Program-made: the position numbers and the translations under genes
Part shown: piece after piece, positions 47,549 to 57,986 of the stretch
How the letters are laid out: every line of letters begins with the position of its first letter
Numbering within the stretch: the stretch's first letter is position 1
From: Vibrio agarilyticus
GTDB lineage: Bacteria > Pseudomonadota > Gammaproteobacteria > Enterobacterales > Vibrionaceae
Direction: 5' to 3'
Length of the DNA stretch: 64,000 nt
Assembly (NCBI RefSeq): GCF_012641465.1
Contig: NZ_JABAIK010000004.1
Location: 124,001-188,000, forward strand
The notes under the pieces: generated by a model
Seen by the model: the letters and a program-made list of their open reading frames with translations, nothing else
Told to the model about the DNA's origin: nothing
Databases searched by the model: none

Positions 47549-47959
47549 TTAGTAACGTAGCAATACTTTAACGTCAGCGGTCACCGCAGACTCATCAACA
47601 TAACCAATGGCGTTAGGGTTGCCTGCAATCGTTGTTACTACCGCAGCGTCATTTGCAACTTGAATAGGCGCTTGCGCTTTACCGGTAAACACCAGACGTG
47701 CCCAGCCAGATTGGATTTGCGCTTCACTGCGACCCGTTGCAACTTGGTGAAACGCAATGCGCCCCGCCGCACCGTCATTTAATTCAACGATTTGTGCATT
47801 GGCACCATTGCTCAGTTTGGTTGATTTGCCCATAAAGAGGTTTTGCACCTCATTTTGCGACAAAGCATCAACACCTGAAGGGTGACCCAGCACCACGATT
47901 CCCGCCAAGGCATTAAACGACAGTAACGATGCAGCAAGCAAAGTAGACAAAGTTTTCAT
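47549..47959 (-). CDS. Small PstS-like periplasmic protein
   Basis: 136 residues: signal peptide (about 1-19, ending NALA), then a short PBP-like domain (VLGHPSGVDALSQNEVQNLF... GNPNAIGYVDES) typical of the small phosphate-substrate-binding-like proteins of vibrios. Too short for a full two-lobed binding protein, so direct phosphate transport is doubtful. It follows the porin gene by 9 bp on the same strand, suggesting they are co-expressed and act together. Confidence 0.82.
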   Translation of the reverse strand: MKTLSTLLAASLLSFNALAGIVVLGHPSGVDALSQNEVQNLFMGKSTKLSNGANAQIVELNDGAAGRIAFHQVATGRSEAQIQSGWARLVFTGKAQAPIQVANDAAVVTTIAGNPNAIGYVDESAVTADVKVLLRY

Positions 47960-47968
47960 AGTGGCTCC

Positions 47969-49069
47969 TTAAAACACAAAATCAACGGACGCTGAGTAGA
48001 CCATAGTGTCATCCTCAGTAAAGTTCGTCATGAAGCCACCAGTTGCGCCATGGAAGTCGGCGTAAGTGGTATCAAATTTAACCGCAACATTACTGGCGTA
48101 ATCCCAGCGAAAACCAACAGAATAAGAAGTGCGTTCATATTCTCTTAAGTATTCTGGAAACAATGATCGATCGTTATTGTCTGTTGTTGACACTGTTCCT
48201 GCCGAAATATACGGCATAACGCTGCCTACTTGATAACCCAATACCGCAGAAATACTTTCAAAATCGTAGAATGCACCGGTCAATTCCATACACATTGCTT
48301 CTGCATTGAACAACCAATCGCCATCATTGTATTGAACCCCAAACGCTGTAAACGTTGCGGTCTGCTCTTTGTTCATTTCAAATAGGTTAACCAAACTCAA
48401 TGGATTGCTATCAGACATGGCTTCTGTTGTTGCTTCTCCAAAAGAGCCACTGATAACCCAATCATTTCCATACCAAGTGGCAGCCAATGCCATGACATCT
48501 TTCAAATTGGTTTGGTGACCAAAAATACCACTGTCACGCTCTTCTACTTGACTTTGTCCCACAAACGGCTGCAACTGTAATGTGGTCCCCGCGATGTCAA
48601 TAGGAATCAATGCATCAATACCGGTAAAGCTCGAAATAACAATCATGTTTTCATATACTTCCTGATTTGGACGCAACATTGGATAAGCGTAGCCAATATC
48701 AAGATAATCAGAATACATGTAAAACGGTGTACGAATCTTACCGCCACGCATAGTAAAGTTATCAAACTCATAACTTAAGTACGCCACTTCAAACGCAGGC
48801 TCAAAATCATAACGACCATTAGCAACAACCTGAGTGGTCACACTGGCACGATCATTAATTTGCATATCAAATTGCAAACCAAATAATGTGTCATGCTTAT
48901 AACCCACTTTCTCATAGTGCCCAGCGTAACCAACATCATTGTCAGCATAACCTACACCAACAGAACCAAATCCCCCAATGCGGATATCATTTAAAGACGC
49001 GGCGTTAGCAAACGTCGTTGCACCACAAGCGGCGCTCGCCATTACAGCAGCTAACACTGTTTTTCTCAT
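47969..49069 (-). CDS. Outer-membrane porin-like protein
   Basis: 366 residues: signal peptide (about 1-23, ending FANA), then a beta-barrel pattern of alternating polar/apolar residues and a C-terminal Phe (SASVDFVF), the outer-membrane assembly signal. The ATG at 49069 has GGAG upstream. It is upstream of, and probably co-transcribed with, the PstS-like gene. Ligand unknown. It does not look like the major OmpU/OmpC porins. Confidence 0.85.
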   Translation of the reverse strand: MRKTVLAAVMASAACGATTFANAASLNDIRIGGFGSVGVGYADNDVGYAGHYEKVGYKHDTLFGLQFDMQINDRASVTTQVVANGRYDFEPAFEVAYLSYEFDNFTMRGGKIRTPFYMYSDYLDIGYAYPMLRPNQEVYENMIVISSFTGIDALIPIDIAGTTLQLQPFVGQSQVEERDSGIFGHQTNLKDVMALAATWYGNDWVISGSFGEATTEAMSDSNPLSLVNLFEMNKEQTATFTAFGVQYNDGDWLFNAEAMCMELTGAFYDFESISAVLGYQVGSVMPYISAGTVSTTDNNDRSLFPEYLREYERTSYSVGFRWDYASNVAVKFDTTYADFHGATGGFMTNFTEDDTMVYSASVDFVF

Positions 49070-49507
49070 GTTTAACTCCAAAAATATTGATTGTTATTTT
49101 TATGCCGCTCTCTTGTCTTATTAACGATGCGAGCAAACGCCCAACGAGTGTCAAACATCTCATCGAATTCAAAGAACTAGAGAACAATACCGATACCTTG
49201 AAGCCACACATTTAAATCAACGCAGCAACGCATCATTTCATCACGTTCACTCGGTCATTTATGCCGATGATATGTCATGCTCTCAAGCAAATGACGCGCA
49301 CGCGCAACCCCCTCATGTTGATAGCGAAATGGTAGGAGCCCAATCGCAATTCGACGGATAAGGTGGTGATTAAAAATGGGGTCAAGGAGAGTGATGGCAA
49401 GTTATCGCCACCATGATAACTGAATCGCGACAATTCAATCCTGAAGCGCTTGGCTACCCACCTTACGCTAATTCAGAATGTCATCGTCGCTATCAGTGAA
49501 ATTGCGC
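49070..49507. other. Intergenic region upstream of the porin
   Basis: 438 bp with no supportable gene or repeat. It must hold the porin promoter and the end of the leftward chemoreceptor transcript. Confidence 0.4.
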
Positions 49508-51121
49508 CTAACTCACTTTAAAGACACTCGTCAGTTGAGTTAAGTTAGACGTAATGTGGTTGATATCTTTCGCTACTTGGTCAAGCTGGCTGACGCTACT
49601 TGCCGTACCTTGTGCCATCACCTTGATATCATTGATCGTAGATTCAAGCCTTGAAGAGCTTTGTTCTTGCTGCTCGGTTGCCGAAGCAATTAATTCGTTG
49701 CGCTGACTGATTTCAGACACATCTGTGGTAATTCGCAGTAACGATTGTTCAGCCACCAACGACTTTTCAACACAGCCTTGTGCTTTTTCGGCACTTTCAC
49801 CGATCAGCATTGACGCCTGTTTGGTTTGTTCTTGCAACTGCTGCAATACGCTGTGAATTTCTTGAGTAGAAGATTGAGTGCGCGAAGCCAGTGTACGAAC
49901 TTCATCGGCCACCACGGCAAATCCACGGCCTTGCTCTCCCGCACGAGCCGCCTCAATTGCGGCGTTCAAAGCAAGTAAGTTGGTTTGCTCAGCAATCGCA
50001 CTGATGGCATCCAAAATCGAACTGGCACTTTGCGCGCTGGCGTTCAAACGCTGCACCAATTCCGAGGCATTTTGCACATCTTGCGTTAGCTCTTGAACCG
50101 CTAAGATGGTGCTCTTCACTTGCTCATCACCCGTCAACGCTTGTTCACGTGCGCTGTTGGCAGAGCTAGATGCATCATTTGCGTTTTGTGCAATATGGCG
50201 AGCCGCTTCAAATAGTTGACTTAACGCATGAGAAACATCGTCAATCGCTGCGTATTGGCGAGTAGAAAGTGCACTCGTTTCATGGCTTGATTCCACGAGC
50301 GAATTGGAAATGCTGTCTAGTTTTCCCACGTTATCAATGGTATTCGTGACGTTATTTTGCAACTTCTCCACAAAACTATTAAATGAATTGACCAACCCAT
50401 TTAATTCGTCATTTTTATCGTGCACCAGACGGACGGTGAGGTCACCATCGCCCTCAGCAATGTCTCTCATCTTATCGCTAATTCGTGCTAGATCATTTTT
50501 GATCCCACGTACGACAAAACCACCGACACACGCGATCAATGCTAAAGCAATCACACCAAGGGTATTCATTAGACGAGCAGACTGTTTATTTTCACGTTCA
50601 AGAGTATCCACTGAGGCTTCAAACTCCGTAACGCGATCTTCCGAAAAACGGTTGATCTGGTCAGTAATTGACTCTAGCAACGTATTATTTTTTACAGCGG
50701 TCTGTGAGGCTTGCTGTAAATTAATCGTACCTTCAATCATGCCGCGAGCCATGGCAAACGCTTGATCAAAATAACGTTGCAACTGAGAACGAAGCTGAAC
50801 AATCTCATTGCTCAAATCTTTATCCAGCTGCTGCTGCAATTCTAAATTATCAACAATTTGTTGATAGGTTGCTCGGTTCATCTCCAGTAGCTCGATATCG
50901 CCAAGCGTCACGGCCAAATTAAAACGCTCAGCAAGTTGACTCAGCAAAAAACGATTCAGTGATGCTGAGTTCATTTCCGGATAATACACTTTGTCGATTT
51001 TTGTCACTTGCAATGTATTATCAGAAAGGGTCTGACTTGCGACGTAAAGTATGCTGACAAAACCCATTAATGACAGTAAACAGAGTGCAATGATTTTATT
51101 TTTAATCGACAGCGAAATCAT
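49508..51121 (-). CDS. Methyl-accepting chemotaxis protein with helical sensor
   Basis: 537 residues: membrane helix (about 9-28), an all-helical periplasmic domain of the 4HB type (about 30-185), a second helix (about 188-208), HAMP ([13 protein letters not shown]), then the signalling domain with [19 protein letters not shown]. Third chemoreceptor in this window; its sensor type differs from the other two. Ligand unknown. Confidence 0.92.
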   Translation of the reverse strand: MISLSIKNKIIALCLLSLMGFVSILYVASQTLSDNTLQVTKIDKVYYPEMNSASLNRFLLSQLAERFNLAVTLGDIELLEMNRATYQQIVDNLELQQQLDKDLSNEIVQLRSQLQRYFDQAFAMARGMIEGTINLQQASQTAVKNNTLLESITDQINRFSEDRVTEFEASVDTLERENKQSARLMNTLGVIALALIACVGGFVVRGIKNDLARISDKMRDIAEGDGDLTVRLVHDKNDELNGLVNSFNSFVEKLQNNVTNTIDNVGKLDSISNSLVESSHETSALSTRQYAAIDDVSHALSQLFEAARHIAQNANDASSSANSAREQALTGDEQVKSTILAVQELTQDVQNASELVQRLNASAQSASSILDAISAIAEQTNLLALNAAIEAARAGEQGRGFAVVADEVRTLASRTQSSTQEIHSVLQQLQEQTKQASMLIGESAEKAQGCVEKSLVAEQSLLRITTDVSEISQRNELIASATEQQEQSSSRLESTINDIKVMAQGTASSVSQLDQVAKDINHITSNLTQLTSVFKVS

Positions 51122-51975
51122 GTTAAATCCTTGTTAAGCTAACACATAAATTATTTATATTTTTATTATTTAATTTGAATATGCCACAAGGACGTAATTA
51201 AATGAAAGACACCAATAAGAACGGAATTTTATCGTAAGGTTAACGCTTTTTTATCGAACTAATCGTTTTGTTTATCTTACTGTTTTAAAAGAAAATTACA
51301 GCAAACATCTGTACGCACATTTGTTTCAGTTTTATTTATTTCATAATAAATAATATTAAAATAATGACAATGATCAAATTTCCACTTCAAAATATAAAAT
51401 CGAGCTAACTTTATATTTTACATACTCTTTTATGAATTATTTGCACTGACATTATATTTATCTTAAAAGTTGAGTTATTTATATCCAACAAATAGCTCAC
51501 ACCACCAACAAACTCATATCAATTCACCAACTATTCATCTGTCATTATTTTTATGTCGCATGTGTTTTTCATATCTATTTGCCTGCCAAATGAATTTAAA
51601 ATGAAGATGTATCAAAAAGTTACATTCGCAAATCGAATAATGGTTAACAATTTTAGCTGTGAACAAATCCGTGGGTTGCAATAGACAGTCGCATAAAAAA
51701 AAGAAAGATTTAAAATAGAAAAAAGTCATATCGAAATAACTTGAAAATGCAGGCAGGTGGCAAATGGTCAAAGACTCTGATCATCGACCAATTATGTAAT
51801 GATAGCCAGCTAACAACTCTGTCACGTCAAGAGAGGCGAACATATACCCAATGCATCAATCGATGCACTGGGTATATCAAATCATTAAAACAATATTTTC
51901 ATATTAATGAGGGGAATGACTACAAGCGCAAAATAAAAATTAAGACGCTTAGTAAAAACGTTATCCTACTGCGGT
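51122..51975. other. 854-bp AT-rich intergenic region
   Basis: Very AT-rich, without a convincing gene; the frame at 51535-51771 has no ribosome-binding site or family. It contains a degenerate ERIC-like fragment (about 51733-51845, CTTGAAAATGCAGGCAGGTG) and the perfect-ended palindrome at 51842-51877. Confidence 0.5.
51842..51877. repeat. 36-bp TATACCC palindrome
   Basis: ATATACCCAATGCATC and GATGCACTGGGTATAT are inverted around AATC, with one mismatch region. It is joined to a degenerate ERIC-like fragment and lies downstream of glmS copy 2. Confidence 0.6.
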
Positions 51976-53808
51976 TTATTCCACGGTCACGGCTTTAGCT
52001 AAGTTGCGCGGCTGATCGACATCCGTGCCTTTAATTAGGGCAACGTAGTAAGACAATAACTGCATTGGAATGGTGTAATAAATTGCAGCTGTAATATCAC
52101 TGACGTGCGGCATGGTGATGATTTTCATTGTATCGTCCGCTTCAAAACCCGCTTTTTCATCAGCAAACACGTACAAGAGCCCACCGCGAGCACGCACTTC
52201 TTCGATATTCGATTTAAGTTTTTCCAACAGGTCATTGCTTGGTGCTACTACTACGACAGGCATATCTGCATCAATCAACGCCAGTGGTCCATGTTTAAGC
52301 TCACCAGCTGCGTAGGCTTCCGCATGAATGTAGGAAATCTCTTTGAGTTTTAATGACGCTTCCATCGCAATAGGATAAAACTCGCCGCGACCTAAAAAGA
52401 GCGTATGGTGCTTGTCTGCAAAATCAGTCGCCAGCGCCTCAATCTCTTTCTCAAAGGTTAAGGCATCATGAATGTGGTTTGGCAGCGCATGCAAAGCTTC
52501 AACAATTTCTTTTTCACGCTCTCGGCTAATACGATTTTGCTGTTTACCCAATGCTGTGACTAGCATGAGTAAAGCGCATAACTGAGTCGTGAACGCTTTT
52601 GTTGAGGCGACACCAATTTCAACGCCTGCGCGTGTCATAAAGGCAAAGTCAGACTCACGCACCAAAGATGAACCAGCAACGTTACAAATGGTCATTGCCG
52701 CCATGTAACCTTTTTCTTTGGCTAGGCGAAGAGCTGCGAGCGTGTCTGCCGTTTCACCCGATTGGGATAAGGTGATCAACAAGCTGTTTGGTCGAGTGAC
52801 AAATTTGCGGTAACGAAACTCAGAAGCGATCTCCACGTCGCAGCTCACACCAGCAATATCCTCAAACCAGTAACGTGCGGTCATGCCTGCATTATAAGAG
52901 GTGCCACAAGCGACAATTTGAATGTGCTCAACCTTGCTAAGGATCTCAGGCGCGTTCACACCGATGGATTCGGTGATCACCGCATCGGCGGTTAAACGAC
53001 CTTCCATCGTGTTAATCAATGCCGTCGGCTGCTCATAAACTTCTTTTTGCATAAAGTGACGGTAAGGGCCTTTGTCACCCGCGTCATGCTCGGCATTCGA
53101 TTCAATCACATCGCGTGTCACTTGTTCACCAGTAACATCAAACACATTCACTTCGCGACGGGTAATCTCAGCAACATCGCCTTCTTCAAGGTAAATGAAA
53201 CGACGCGTAACGTTTAACAGAGCCAACTGATCAGAGGCCAAAAAGTTCTCACCCACGCCTAAGCCAATCACAATCGGGCTGCCAGAGCGTGCAACAACCA
53301 AACGGCTTGGATCTGTGCGCTCAAGCACCACGGTGCCATACGCACCTTCCAACTGCGCAACAGTTTTCTGCACAGCCTCAAGCAGTGAGCTAGCACTGCG
53401 ACGTTCCCAAGCCACAAGATGCGCGATAACTTCAGTGTCGGTTTGTGATTCAAAATGATAGCCGCGCGATTGCAACAAGCTTCGAAGCGCTTCGTGGTTT
53501 TCAATAATGCCATTGTGCACCACTGCGATGTCACCTGACATGTGAGGATGTGCATTAATTTCAGACGGTTCGCCATGCGTTGCCCAACGCGTGTGGGCAA
53601 TACCTGTGCCACCCGTAACTTGCGCGGTTTCAACCGCATCAGCGAGCGCTTGAACTTTGCCCAAGCGGCGAATACGCGTAAGGTTTGAGTCACCATCAAT
53701 GATGGCAACCCCGGCTGAGTCATAACCGCGGTATTCCAAACGGCGTAAACCTTCGACTAAAATTTCTGCTACATCACGCTGCGCAACGGCGCCAACGATT
53801 CCACACAT
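51976..53808 (-). CDS. glmS: Glucosamine-6-phosphate synthase, copy 2
   Basis: Complete 610-residue GlmS with catalytic Cys2, [10 protein letters not shown], two SIS domains and the C-terminus NLAKAVTVE. It has a DeoR regulator directly upstream (gap 119 bp, same strand), the arrangement known for the standard Vibrio glmS, so this is probably the ancestral copy. Copy 1 lies 5 kb to the left. No gene-disrupting change in either. Confidence 0.96.
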   Translation of the reverse strand: MCGIVGAVAQRDVAEILVEGLRRLEYRGYDSAGVAIIDGDSNLTRIRRLGKVQALADAVETAQVTGGTGIAHTRWATHGEPSEINAHPHMSGDIAVVHNGIIENHEALRSLLQSRGYHFESQTDTEVIAHLVAWERRSASSLLEAVQKTVAQLEGAYGTVVLERTDPSRLVVARSGSPIVIGLGVGENFLASDQLALLNVTRRFIYLEEGDVAEITRREVNVFDVTGEQVTRDVIESNAEHDAGDKGPYRHFMQKEVYEQPTALINTMEGRLTADAVITESIGVNAPEILSKVEHIQIVACGTSYNAGMTARYWFEDIAGVSCDVEIASEFRYRKFVTRPNSLLITLSQSGETADTLAALRLAKEKGYMAAMTICNVAGSSLVRESDFAFMTRAGVEIGVASTKAFTTQLCALLMLVTALGKQQNRISREREKEIVEALHALPNHIHDALTFEKEIEALATDFADKHHTLFLGRGEFYPIAMEASLKLKEISYIHAEAYAAGELKHGPLALIDADMPVVVVAPSNDLLEKLKSNIEEVRARGGLLYVFADEKAGFEADDTMKIITMPHVSDITAAIYYTIPMQLLSYYVALIKGTDVDQPRNLAKAVTVE

Positions 53809-53927
53809 GGGGCTCTCCCTTAATTTTTAATTTCGTTGTCGTGACACCCGTCCCCATGCCACCTAGCGTTGTTTGGGGACTTAATCAGCAAGCAAAAACA
53901 TCAAGTGCACGACAGCCAGATAATAAA

Positions 53928-54689
53928 TTAGGCGCAAATCACTTTGACGCCCTGTTCCTCAATAAGTAATTTTTGCTCGGCAGATAAATCGCTGTCTGTG
54001 ACTAAGACATCGATGTGTTGCCAAGCAAGTTCAAGATTCGGAATTTTACGGCCGATTTTCTCCGACTCGACCATGACGATAACTTCACGCGAGACATCGG
54101 CCATCACGTTACTTAGGCCAACCAATTCGTTAAAGGTGGTTGTGCCGCGCTCGAGATCGATACCGTCTGCACCGATAAAAAGCTGGTCAAAGTCATAGGC
54201 TCGCAACACAGATTCTGCGATCTTGCCTTGAAATGAATCTGAGTGAGCGTCCCACGTGCCACCTGTCATTAATAATGTCGGCTCGCTTTCTAATTCATTC
54301 AGCGCATTGGCAACATGTAACGAGTTGGTCATCACCACCAATCCACGTTTCTCATTCAACTGCTGAATTAATGCGGCGGTGGTACTGCCACTATCAATCA
54401 CGATTCGATTGTGATCGCGAATCAATAATGCTGCCGCTTTTGCCAATTCAATCTTTCGAGTCGAAACATTTTTTGCTAATTCGTCTTGCACCACTTCCGT
54501 CGGCAAAGCAATGGCACCACCATAACGGCGTAACAGTTGACCATTTTGTTCCAGCGAGGCCAAATCCTTTCTAATTGTCACTTCTGAGGTGGAAAATTGC
54601 TGAGCCAGCGCATCGACACTGACTTCGCCAAGCTCATTAACCAGCGCTGAAATTGCGTGTCGTCTTAGTTGAGTATTTCGTTTTGACAT
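53928..54689 (-). CDS. DeoR-family transcriptional regulator, probably of glmS
   Basis: 253 residues: N-terminal DeoR winged helix (STSEVTIRKDLASLEQNGQLLRRYGG) and a C-terminal sugar-phosphate-sensing domain (IDSGSTTAALI). In Pseudomonas aeruginosa, GlmR, a DeoR-type regulator next to glmS, responds to the amino-sugar pathway; position suggests the same here. It is encoded upstream of glmS copy 2 in the same direction. Confidence 0.88.
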   Translation of the reverse strand: MSKRNTQLRRHAISALVNELGEVSVDALAQQFSTSEVTIRKDLASLEQNGQLLRRYGGAIALPTEVVQDELAKNVSTRKIELAKAAALLIRDHNRIVIDSGSTTAALIQQLNEKRGLVVMTNSLHVANALNELESEPTLLMTGGTWDAHSDSFQGKIAESVLRAYDFDQLFIGADGIDLERGTTTFNELVGLSNVMADVSREVIVMVESEKIGRKIPNLELAWQHIDVLVTDSDLSAEQKLLIEEQGVKVICA

Positions 54690-55119
54690 TCTGGTGCAGA
54701 CTCAAAGTTTCGATTCGAAATTTATTCTAACCGATTCAAAAGATGCTGCGCCATTTATTTCGCTGCAAAAAATTAATAATTGCATCAAAACCTTGTTCTA
54801 AGACAAATCTTAAACAGTGATATCACGGTAATTCGGTGGTAGAATTTGCCCGCGAAAAGAAAGTAAATTACAAAACCCGCTGTTATTTATTTGCAACTAT
54901 CCGCATATAAAGTGGCTTAAATCACAGAAGTGCGGCATGTAACCCCATCAAGTTAGTCATTTAGTAACTAAACTTGATGAAAGACTTTCAGATCTAAAGC
55001 GGCCGCTCGTTGAGGTTTTACCCCGGGCTAAACTACCCTTTACAACGGGTCACCAGTACGCTTTAGTCTCAAGCAATAGACTTTCAAATTGTAACTATAT
55101 TGACCGGAGAGTATCTTCC
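54690..55119. other. Divergent control region of the deoR-type gene and pykF
   Basis: 430 bp with no gene. AT-rich near the regulator; then a long leader of pykF with GC-rich segments that could form secondary structure (about 54990-55050). GGAG precedes pykF. Confidence 0.45.
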
Positions 55120-56532
55120 ATGAAAAAGACCAAAATCGTATGTACGATTGGCCCGAAAACTGAATCTGTAGAGAAGCTAACTGAGCTTGTAAACGCTGGC
55201 ATGAACGTTATGCGTCTTAACTTCTCTCACGGTGACTACGCGGAACACGGCACTCGCATCGACAACTTCCGCAAAGTTATGGAAGCAACTGGTAAACAAC
55301 TTGCAATTCTTCTTGACACTAAAGGTCCTGAAATCCGCACTATCAAACTAGAAAACGGCGACGACGTTGATCTAGTTGCAGGTCAAGAATTCACGTTCAC
55401 AACTGACACTACTGTTGTTGGTAACAAAGACATCGTAGCGGTAACTTACCCAGGTTTTGCTAAAGATCTTGCTGCTGGTAACACTATCTTGGTTGACGAC
55501 GGTCTTATCGAGATGGAAGTCGTTGCGACTACTGAGACTGAAGTTAAATGTAAAGTACTGAACAACGGTGCTCTAGGTGAGAACAAAGGTGTTAACCTAC
55601 CTGGTGTTTCAGTTAACCTACCTGCTCTATCTGAAAAAGATAAAAACGACCTTAAATTTGGTTGTGAGCAAGGCGTTGATTTCGTTGCTGCTTCTTTCAT
55701 CCGTAAAGCGGCTGACGTAAAAGAAATCCGTGAAGTGCTTGCAGCTCATGGCGGCGCAGACATTCAAATCATCTCTAAAATTGAAAACCAAGAAGGTGTG
55801 GATAACTTCGATGAGATCCTAGAGCTTTCTGACGGTATCATGGTTGCTCGTGGTGACCTAGGCGTTGAGATCCCAGCAGAAGAAGTTATCTTTGCTCAGA
55901 AAATGATGATCGAGAAATGTAACCGCGCACGTAAAGTGGTTATCACTGCAACTCAAATGCTTGATTCAATGATCAAAAACCCACGTCCAACTCGCGCAGA
56001 AGCGGGCGACGTAGCGAACGCGATCATGGACGGTACTGACGCAGTTATGCTTTCTGGCGAAACAGCAAAAGGTAAATACCCTGTTGAAGCGGTTACCATC
56101 ATGGCTCAAATCGCTAACCGTACTGATGGCGCTCTAAAAGCTGAATTGGGTTCTCGCCTAGACAGCCCACGTCTACGTATCACTGAAGCGGTATGTAAAG
56201 GCGCGGTAGACACAGCAGAGAAACTAGCAGCTCCACTTATCGTTGTTGCAACTGAAGGCGGCAAGTCTGCTCGTTCAGTACGTAAGTACTTCCCAACTGC
56301 AAACATTCTTGCACTGACTACCAACAAGAAAACTGCAGCGCAGTTGGTTCTAACCAAAGGTGTTCGCCCTGTTCTTGTTGACTCTATCGACAGCACTGAT
56401 GCGTTCTACATCAACGGTAAGCAAATTGCGCTTGAGTCTGGTCTAGGCAAGAAAGGTGACATCGTTGTTATGGTTTCAGGCGCACTTGTTGCTTCTGGCA
56501 CTACCAACACTGCGTCAGTTCACGTTCTATAA
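55120..56532 (+). CDS. pykF: Pyruvate kinase, type I
   Basis: Final step of glycolysis, PEP + ADP to pyruvate + ATP. The N-terminus [16 protein letters not shown], the substrate loop [12 protein letters not shown] and [20 protein letters not shown] are standard. 470 residues, the PykF (fructose-bisphosphate-activated) length. Codon use is strongly biased (GGT, CTA/CTT, GCT, AAC), a sign of high expression and unlike most neighbours. Own terminator. Confidence 0.96.
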   Translation: MKKTKIVCTIGPKTESVEKLTELVNAGMNVMRLNFSHGDYAEHGTRIDNFRKVMEATGKQLAILLDTKGPEIRTIKLENGDDVDLVAGQEFTFTTDTTVVGNKDIVAVTYPGFAKDLAAGNTILVDDGLIEMEVVATTETEVKCKVLNNGALGENKGVNLPGVSVNLPALSEKDKNDLKFGCEQGVDFVAASFIRKAADVKEIREVLAAHGGADIQIISKIENQEGVDNFDEILELSDGIMVARGDLGVEIPAEEVIFAQKMMIEKCNRARKVVITATQMLDSMIKNPRPTRAEAGDVANAIMDGTDAVMLSGETAKGKYPVEAVTIMAQIANRTDGALKAELGSRLDSPRLRITEAVCKGAVDTAEKLAAPLIVVATEGGKSARSVRKYFPTANILALTTNKKTAAQLVLTKGVRPVLVDSIDSTDAFYINGKQIALESGLGKKGDIVVMVSGALVASGTTNTASVHVL

Positions 56533-56560
56533 GATACAGTAACAAATTTAACATTTTTAT

Positions 56561-56589
56561 AAAAGAGAGCGCTGGCTCTCTTTTTTTTA
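56561..56589 (+). terminator. pykF terminator
   Basis: The arms AAAAGAGAGC and GCTCTCTTTT are followed by more T, about 30 bp after the stop. Confidence 0.88.
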
Positions 56590-56687
56590 TGAAATCAATT
56601 GCGTTACATCACGAACACTCGTACTATTATTGCACTTCGTTGCACACTTTGCGGCGAAGCTAGGAAGAATATGTTAATGGATGTAAT

Positions 56688-57368
56688 GTGAGGTTTTCTG
56701 TGTCAAGCCCAACTCTTGCCAATAAAGTCGCCCAAATGATTCGAAATGATATTTTGATGGGTGAACTGAAGCCAAATCAAAAATTGGTCGTTGCTGATCT
56801 GAAAGAGAAATACAACGTTGGTGCCTCTCCAATTCGCGAAGCTCTTGTCGAACTCTCTTGGATTAAATATGTCAAACTCGCACCTCAAAAAGGGTGCTGG
56901 GTTGCGCCATTGTGCTTAATTGAATTGCATGAACTGTACGAAAGTTTGCGCGTGGTCTCTGGCGTGTTATTACGTAAAGCCATCGAAACGGGCGATGAGA
57001 GCTGGGAGCTTGCCGTATTGACCTCATTCCACAAATTATCGCGCATTAAACAAGATGCTTACAGTATCGATTGGATTGATTGGGAAGAGAAACACCACTC
57101 ATTTCATTCCGCATTGTTAGAAGGTTCAGGCTCTAAACTGATGTTTGAGTTTTTCAATGATGTGTTATGCCAAGTAAAACGCTATCGTCATTTCGCCGCT
57201 CAATCGTTGTCACGCGATGCCGCTCAATTATGCGAACTCGAAGAGCACGAACAAATTATGAAACTGGTGTTGGCGAAAAAGCCAGATGAAGCTATCGCAT
57301 TACTGGATAAACATCTTGAAACGTCGTTAATGCAAATTACATCAAGCGTACAAGCTCACGCAGCTTAA
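56688..57368 (+). CDS. GntR-family regulator with FCD-type domain
   Basis: 226 residues: GntR winged helix (DLKEKYNVGASPIREALVEL) followed by an all-helical FCD-type sensor (HEQIMKLVLAKKPDEAIALLDKHL). A GTG at 56688 is used as start, without a strong ribosome-binding site; a GTG at 56700 is also possible. FCD regulators sense carboxylic acids; the target here is unknown. It lies between pykF and the ilvH terminator. Confidence 0.85.
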   Translation: MRFSVSSPTLANKVAQMIRNDILMGELKPNQKLVVADLKEKYNVGASPIREALVELSWIKYVKLAPQKGCWVAPLCLIELHELYESLRVVSGVLLRKAIETGDESWELAVLTSFHKLSRIKQDAYSIDWIDWEEKHHSFHSALLEGSGSKLMFEFFNDVLCQVKRYRHFAAQSLSRDAAQLCELEEHEQIMKLVLAKKPDEAIALLDKHLETSLMQITSSVQAHAA

Positions 57369-57435
57369 GCGTCAAAAACGCCTTATGTTGAGGTAAGGTG
57401 TTTGACAATGGCCTATTTAAACGATGTGTTTCAAA

Positions 57436-57473
57436 TAAAAAAACCCAATGATACTGACTCATTGGGTTTTTAT
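57436..57473. terminator. Bidirectional terminator between gntR-type gene and ilvH
   Basis: The stem CCCAATGA/TCATTGGG is flanked by A7 on the left and T-rich sequence on the right. The two genes converge here. Confidence 0.85.
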
Positions 57474-57491
57474 TTTTAATCCAACAAATCG

Positions 57492-57986
57492 TTATGCGCG
57501 CAGCGCTCGTTCACCTCGAGCAATGCCGACCACACCGCTTCGCGCCACTTCAATCACATCCGTCACTTCACTTAATGCGGCTAAAAATGCGTCCAACTTG
57601 TCGCCCGATCCGGCTAACTGTACGGTGTACTGAGAAGCGGTCACATCGACAATCTGACCTCGGAAAATATCGGCGGTTCGCTTTACTTCAGCTCGAGCAA
57701 AACCACTGGCTTTGACCTTAACCAGCATCAACTCACGCTCAATATGTTCAAGCTCAGACACTTCTTGAACCTTAAGCACATCAATAAGCTTATGCAGCTG
57801 CTTTTGAATTTGCTCTAGCTGCAACTCACTCGATTTGGTGGTGATGTTGAGTCGCGATAAAGTGTCATCATCGGTCGGCGAGACCGTCAAAGATTCAATA
57901 TTGTACCCACGCTGAGAAAATAGCCCCACCACACGAGATAGCGCACCCGGTTGGTTTTCCATAAGCAATGAAATTATGTGTCGCAT
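57492..57986 (-). CDS. ilvH: Acetolactate synthase III small subunit
   Basis: Regulatory subunit for valine feedback on IlvI. An N-terminal ACT domain (RHIISLLMENQPGALSRVVGLFSQ) and the C-terminal ALS_ss domain. 164 residues. The ATG overlaps the ilvI stop by one base (TAATG), so it is translationally coupled to ilvI. Confidence 0.96.
   Translation of the reverse strand: MRHIISLLMENQPGALSRVVGLFSQRGYNIESLTVSPTDDDTLSRLNITTKSSELQLEQIQKQLHKLIDVLKVQEVSELEHIERELMLVKVKASGFARAEVKRTADIFRGQIVDVTASQYTVQLAGSGDKLDAFLAALSEVTDVIEVARSGVVGIARGERALRA

Noticed and set aside
51535-51771. 78-residue leftward open frame in the AT-rich gap
   Set aside because: Low-complexity Phe/Cys-rich composition from AT-rich DNA, no ribosome-binding site, and overlap with a degenerate repeat.
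44760-54000. glmS ribozyme upstream of either glmS
   Set aside because: This ribozyme is a feature of Gram-positive bacteria; neither upstream region shows its core and nothing else suggests it.
57448-57715. Short rightward frames opposite ilvH
   Set aside because: They lie antisense to ilvH and begin inside its terminator; no independent support.
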